Origin: Chloroflexota bacterium
GTDB lineage: Bacteria; Chloroflexota; Dehalococcoidia; Lucifugimonadales; UBA826
Assembly (NCBI GenBank): GCA_002718095.1
Contig: PBDP01000004.1
Location: 183,617 to 192,347, forward strand
Length of the DNA: 8,731 nt
Direction of reading: 5' to 3'
Position 1 is the stretch's first letter. Every line of letters starts with the position of its first letter. Positions 5,834 through 8,731 of the stretch are shown here, one piece after another. The position numbers and the translations under genes were made by a program. The notes beneath the pieces are model-generated. The model did no database searches. It had not been told where the DNA came from and was given only the letters and a program-made list of their open reading frames with translations.

Positions 5834-7501
5834 ATGAATAGTATGAAGTCAAAACTTTTATCTTTACAAATTGTATTGGTGGTTTCATTGTTTAGTGTGA
5901 TGGCATGTTCTTCTAGTGATTCTTCTGAAATGTCTGAAATGGTTACTTTAGAAAATGACCTGAGCGATAAAGCGTCTCAATCTTCTGTTAGTGAATTTGG
6001 AGATAAAGTATTTACTCGTATATGGAGTGATCCGCCTACTTTGGACCCACATTTAACAGGGGATACAACATCGTCAGCGATTGTTGTAGAAATATTTGGT
6101 GGGCTAGTATCGTTTGACACATCCCTTAATTTGATTCCTGATTTAGCTGAAAGTTGGGACATATCTGAGGATGCTGAAACCTACACATTCAAAATTAGAA
6201 AAGATGCAGTCTTTCATGATGGTAAAAAAGTTACAGCTGATGATTTTAAATGGTCTTTTAACAGAGCTGTATCCCCCGATACTGCATCTCCTATTGCAGA
6301 GACTTATTTAGGTGATATTGTTGGTGTTAAAGATGTTTTAGAAGGTGTAAGTGATGAAATTTCTGGGATAACTGTCGTAGATGAGCAGACTTTACAGATT
6401 AAAATAGATTCACCTAAATCATATTTTTTACAAAAATTAACTTATCCTACAGCTTATGTATTGGATAAAAATAATATTGTCTCTCTCGGTTCTAGTTGGA
6501 CTGATTCTCCTAATGGTACAGGACCATTTAAATTAATCGAATATAAAATTGGAGAACAGATTATTTTAGGGAAGCACGATGATTACCATCTAGGAGCAGC
6601 TAAACTCGACAAAATAGTAATGAATTTAGCAGGCGGTTCATCGATGGCAATGTATGAAAATGACGAAATTGATATTACAGGGGTTAGTTTATTTGATTTA
6701 GAAAGAATAATGGATCCAAATGATCCATTAAATCCTGACTTGGTCATTGCTAATCCCGGATTTTCAATTTCATATATTGGATTTAATGTAACAGAGCCTC
6801 CGTTTGATGATGTTAATTTTAGAAAAGCTTTAAATCATGCTGTGGACAAAAAATTAATTGCCAAAGAAGTATTAGCTGATTTAGTAGTTCCTGCATATGG
6901 GATATTGCCTCCAGGGTTTCCGGGATATTCAGATGATCTAGTTGGATTAGAATATAATCCTGTTCTTGCAAAAGAATTTCTTGAAAAATCTATATATGCA
7001 GATCCTGAGACTAGGCCTAGAATCGTAATTACTATTCCTGGTACAGGTGGATCACCTAATTTAGATTTAGAAGTCATAATAAATATGTGGTTTGAAAATT
7101 TGGGTGTTGAAGTTGAAATACAACAAGTGGAATGGGCTACGTTTTTAAGTGACTTGAATAAGAGAAGATTTCAGGCTTTTGGAGGATTAGGATGGGAAGC
7201 AGACTATCCTGACCCTCAGGATTTTTTAGATGTATTATTTCACTCTGAAAGTGATAAAAACAATGGGGCTTATTCAAATCCTGATGTTGATTTATTATTG
7301 GAACAAGCTAGGCTAGAATCAAATATTGATAATCGCTTGAAATTGTACAACGAAGCTGAACAAATTATAGTTGACGAAGGAGTATGGATTCCTCTGTGGT
7401 TTGAAGGAGAAGGTCATGTCCTGATTAAGCCTTATATAGAAGGATATATTATAACTCCGATGACGATTTCTAAAATGCGTTATGTTGATATTAAAAATTA
7501 A
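5834..7501 (+). CDS. ABC transporter substrate-binding lipoprotein, family 5 (peptide/solute importer)
   Basis: Extracytoplasmic solute-binding protein of the DppA/OppA type, which captures peptides or related solutes and delivers them to the DppB/DppC-like permeases encoded next. The 555-residue product begins with a hydrophobic signal segment (about 8-24) ending in the lipobox VMAC, so Cys25 would be lipidated; no twin arginine precedes it, so Sec export is expected. A Ser-rich linker follows. Family 5 features: WSDPPTLDPH (about 63-72), GLVSFD, PDLAESWDISED, the FKIRKDAVFHDGKKVTADDFKWSFNR block, NGTGPFKL, FRKALNHAVDK and a C-terminal GWEADYPDPQDFL (from about 453). AAGGTG at 5824-5829 places the start at ATG 5834 rather than 5843. 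It lies 24 bases after prfB; co-transcription is possible, though a weak TTCATA-16-TACAAT (5771-5798) could be a private promoter. Substrate cannot be read from sequence; peptides are a family-level guess. Confidence 0.92.
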   Translation: MNSMKSKLLSLQIVLVVSLFSVMACSSSDSSEMSEMVTLENDLSDKASQSSVSEFGDKVFTRIWSDPPTLDPHLTGDTTSSAIVVEIFGGLVSFDTSLNLIPDLAESWDISEDAETYTFKIRKDAVFHDGKKVTADDFKWSFNRAVSPDTASPIAETYLGDIVGVKDVLEGVSDEISGITVVDEQTLQIKIDSPKSYFLQKLTYPTAYVLDKNNIVSLGSSWTDSPNGTGPFKLIEYKIGEQIILGKHDDYHLGAAKLDKIVMNLAGGSSMAMYENDEIDITGVSLFDLERIMDPNDPLNPDLVIANPGFSISYIGFNVTEPPFDDVNFRKALNHAVDKKLIAKEVLADLVVPAYGILPPGFPGYSDDLVGLEYNPVLAKEFLEKSIYADPETRPRIVITIPGTGGSPNLDLEVIINMWFENLGVEVEIQQVEWATFLSDLNKRRFQAFGGLGWEADYPDPQDFLDVLFHSESDKNNGAYSNPDVDLLLEQARLESNIDNRLKLYNEAEQIIVDEGVWIPLWFEGEGHVLIKPYIEGYIITPMTISKMRYVDIKN

Positions 7502-7530
7502 GCTATTGGACTAAATAAAATGTAGCTTAA
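7498..7530 (+). repeat. Perfect 8-bp stem-loop between binding-protein and permease genes
   Basis: TTAAGCTA (7498-7505) and TAGCTTAA (7523-7530) are exact inverted copies around a 17-base loop, and a U-G pair could extend the stem by one. The left arm contains the stop codon of the binding-protein gene; the right arm ends 2 bases before the GGAG site of the permease. There is no T-run, so it is not an intrinsic terminator. Such hairpins in importer operons often protect the upstream mRNA from 3' exonucleases. Confidence 0.5.
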
Positions 7531-7546
7531 ACGGAGCATATTAATC

Positions 7547-8476
7547 ATGTGGAGATATATTCTTAGAAGGATGTTATGGGTCCCATTTCTTCTTTTGGCT
7601 GTTTCAGCAATGACATTTATGCTAGGGCATTATGGACCAGGGGATCCCGTTGAAGTTATGTTGGGGTCAAAATATGATCCTGAAATCGCAGATAGGTTAC
7701 GATCATCTTTAGGACTTGATAGGCCTGTTATTATTCAATACGCTGATTATATGTGGGGGGCTGTCCAAGGAGATTTCGGAGAAAGCCTGAGGTTCCGTGG
7801 AAAGAGTGTGTCTTCTTTATTAATAAGCAAGATGTGGGTTTCTTTTCAGGTGAATTTAGTCGCGATGGCTGTTAGTGTTTTTGTTGGGTTGCCTCTTGGG
7901 TTTTGGGTTGCTCATAAACAAGGAAGTTGGGTGGACCCAATGGTAATTGCGATCAGTTTGATTTTCATGTCCATTCCAATAATGGTTAGCATACCTGTTG
8001 TATTGTGGGCTTCTTGCTTAAAATTAAGTTTAGTTCCTTGTTCGGGATGGGGCGGGTTATTTGATCTACGTATGATTGTTCCAGCTATTACAATGGGCAT
8101 TCCTGGAGTTGCTGGAATTCTTAGGTTAATGAGGTCTAGTACTTTGGATATTTTAGGTCAAGATTTTATTCGAACAGCGCATGCAAAAGGATTAAGCCCT
8201 ATGCGTATTGATTATAAGCATATTCTTAAGAATGCTCTAATACCAATTGTAACGGTTATATCATTTTCTTTAGCTGGCATGTTAACAACAGGATTTATAA
8301 CAGAGAGACTATTAGGAATTCCTGGTGTTGGAGACTTTGCTATACAATCCGTTTTCAATAGAGATTACCCTGTAATAATGGCATTTACTCTTATATTGTC
8401 TGTTGCTTTTGTCGTGGCTAATTTGATAGCGGATATAGCATATTCTTTTGTAGATCCAAGAATAAGGTTTACTTAA
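7547..8476 (+). CDS. ABC transporter permease, DppB/OppB type
   Basis: Integral membrane permease of a peptide/solute ABC importer, forming a heterodimeric channel with the DppC-type protein encoded next. The 309 residues give the usual six membrane spans: about 9-29, 100-122, 130-157, 176-195, 230-251 and 276-300. Family marks are the N-terminal WRYILRRML and GPGDPVEVMLG, RSSLGLDRPVIIQYADYMWG, the EAA loop contacting the ATPase (IRTAHAKGLSPM, residues about 209-220, followed by HILKNALIPIVT), TGFITERLLGIPGVG and the terminal DPRIR. ATG 7547 has GGAG at 7533-7536, 10 bases upstream. It follows the binding-protein gene by 45 bases and precedes the next permease by 1 base, so it is mid-operon. 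Substrate is unknown; DppB, OppB, GsiC and NikB share this architecture, so no specific symbol is assigned. Confidence 0.94.
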   Translation: MWRYILRRMLWVPFLLLAVSAMTFMLGHYGPGDPVEVMLGSKYDPEIADRLRSSLGLDRPVIIQYADYMWGAVQGDFGESLRFRGKSVSSLLISKMWVSFQVNLVAMAVSVFVGLPLGFWVAHKQGSWVDPMVIAISLIFMSIPIMVSIPVVLWASCLKLSLVPCSGWGGLFDLRMIVPAITMGIPGVAGILRLMRSSTLDILGQDFIRTAHAKGLSPMRIDYKHILKNALIPIVTVISFSLAGMLTTGFITERLLGIPGVGDFAIQSVFNRDYPVIMAFTLILSVAFVVANLIADIAYSFVDPRIRFT

Positions 8477-8477
8477 T

Positions 8478-8731
8478 ATGGAAATAAATAAAGTAGAAAA
8501 ACCTGTCAGTCATCTTAATAGGGCTATTTATAGGCTAGCTCATAAGAAAATAGCTTTAATATGTATTTGTTTGATTCTTGTCATATATCTTGCAGGAATA
8601 TTTGCACCTTGGATTGCCCCATATGACTATAACGAACAAGATTATACAGCTATACGACAAGGGCCTAGTTGGGAACATTGGGCGGGAACTGATTTAAAAG
8701 GACGAGATGTATTCTCTAGAGTTCTTTGGGG
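8478..8731 (+). CDS. ABC transporter permease, DppC/OppC type (3' truncated by window edge)
   Basis: Second permease of the same importer; only the first 84 complete codons are present and the frame is still open at the window end. The visible part has a cytoplasmic N-terminus (MEINKVEKPVSHLNR), a first transmembrane helix (about 25-42, ALICICLILVIYLAG), then the OppC N-terminal signature: FAPWIAPYDYNEQD, WEHWAGTDLKGRDVFSRVLWG, in which GTDLKGRD (70-77) matches the conserved GTDelGRDv..R..yG. ATG 8478 follows the previous stop by a single base, with TAAGG at 8463-8467 inside the upstream gene, 10 bases away, so translation is probably coupled. The EAA loop and remaining membrane spans lie beyond the window. 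ATPase genes (DppD/DppF type) would be expected further downstream, but that is inference. Confidence 0.92.
   Translation, partial: MEINKVEKPVSHLNRAIYRLAHKKIALICICLILVIYLAGIFAPWIAPYDYNEQDYTAIRQGPSWEHWAGTDLKGRDVFSRVLW

Overview
The window is AT-rich bacterial chromosome (roughly one third GC by eye), densely coding, with standard genetic code (TGA is a true stop in tatB and priA). It looks like ordinary housekeeping DNA rather than an accessory or mobile region: no transposase, phage, CRISPR, tRNA or rRNA was seen. Low GC, a helicase-competent PriA with all eight zinc cysteines, a frameshifted prfB and a family 5 lipoprotein/DppBC transporter would fit a low-GC marine bacterium, possibly Chloroflexota (SAR202/Dehalococcoidia-like). 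That assignment is an impression from protein style and is not proven here.

Layout. (1) Positions 2-1363, plus strand: the 3' end of maf, then tatB and tatC, tightly packed with a tatB/tatC overlap. (2) 1364-1546, minus strand: tatA, convergent on tatC with the two stop codons directly abutting. (3) 1547-1729: divergent intergenic region with candidate promoters for tatA (leftward) and rplS (rightward). (4) 1730-4629: rplS and priA, separated by 77 bases containing two short inverted repeats. (5) 4630-5809: a TATAAT-type promoter and prfB, which is split into two frames by a programmed +1 frameshift at CTT TGA C. (6) 5834-8731: a peptide/solute ABC importer operon consisting of a binding lipoprotein, a DppB-type permease and a DppC-type permease cut by the window end. 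A perfect 8-bp stem lies between the first two genes.

How the genes work together. TatA, TatB and TatC make a three-component twin-arginine translocase for folded proteins. L19, PriA and RF2 are core ribosome, replication-restart and termination functions. The lipoprotein delivers substrate to the two permeases; the ATPase genes would be expected downstream, outside the window. The two features most worth checking are the prfB recoding site, whose upstream Shine-Dalgarno-like stimulator is degenerate, and the stem-loop after the binding-protein gene. I found no convincing previously undescribed system.
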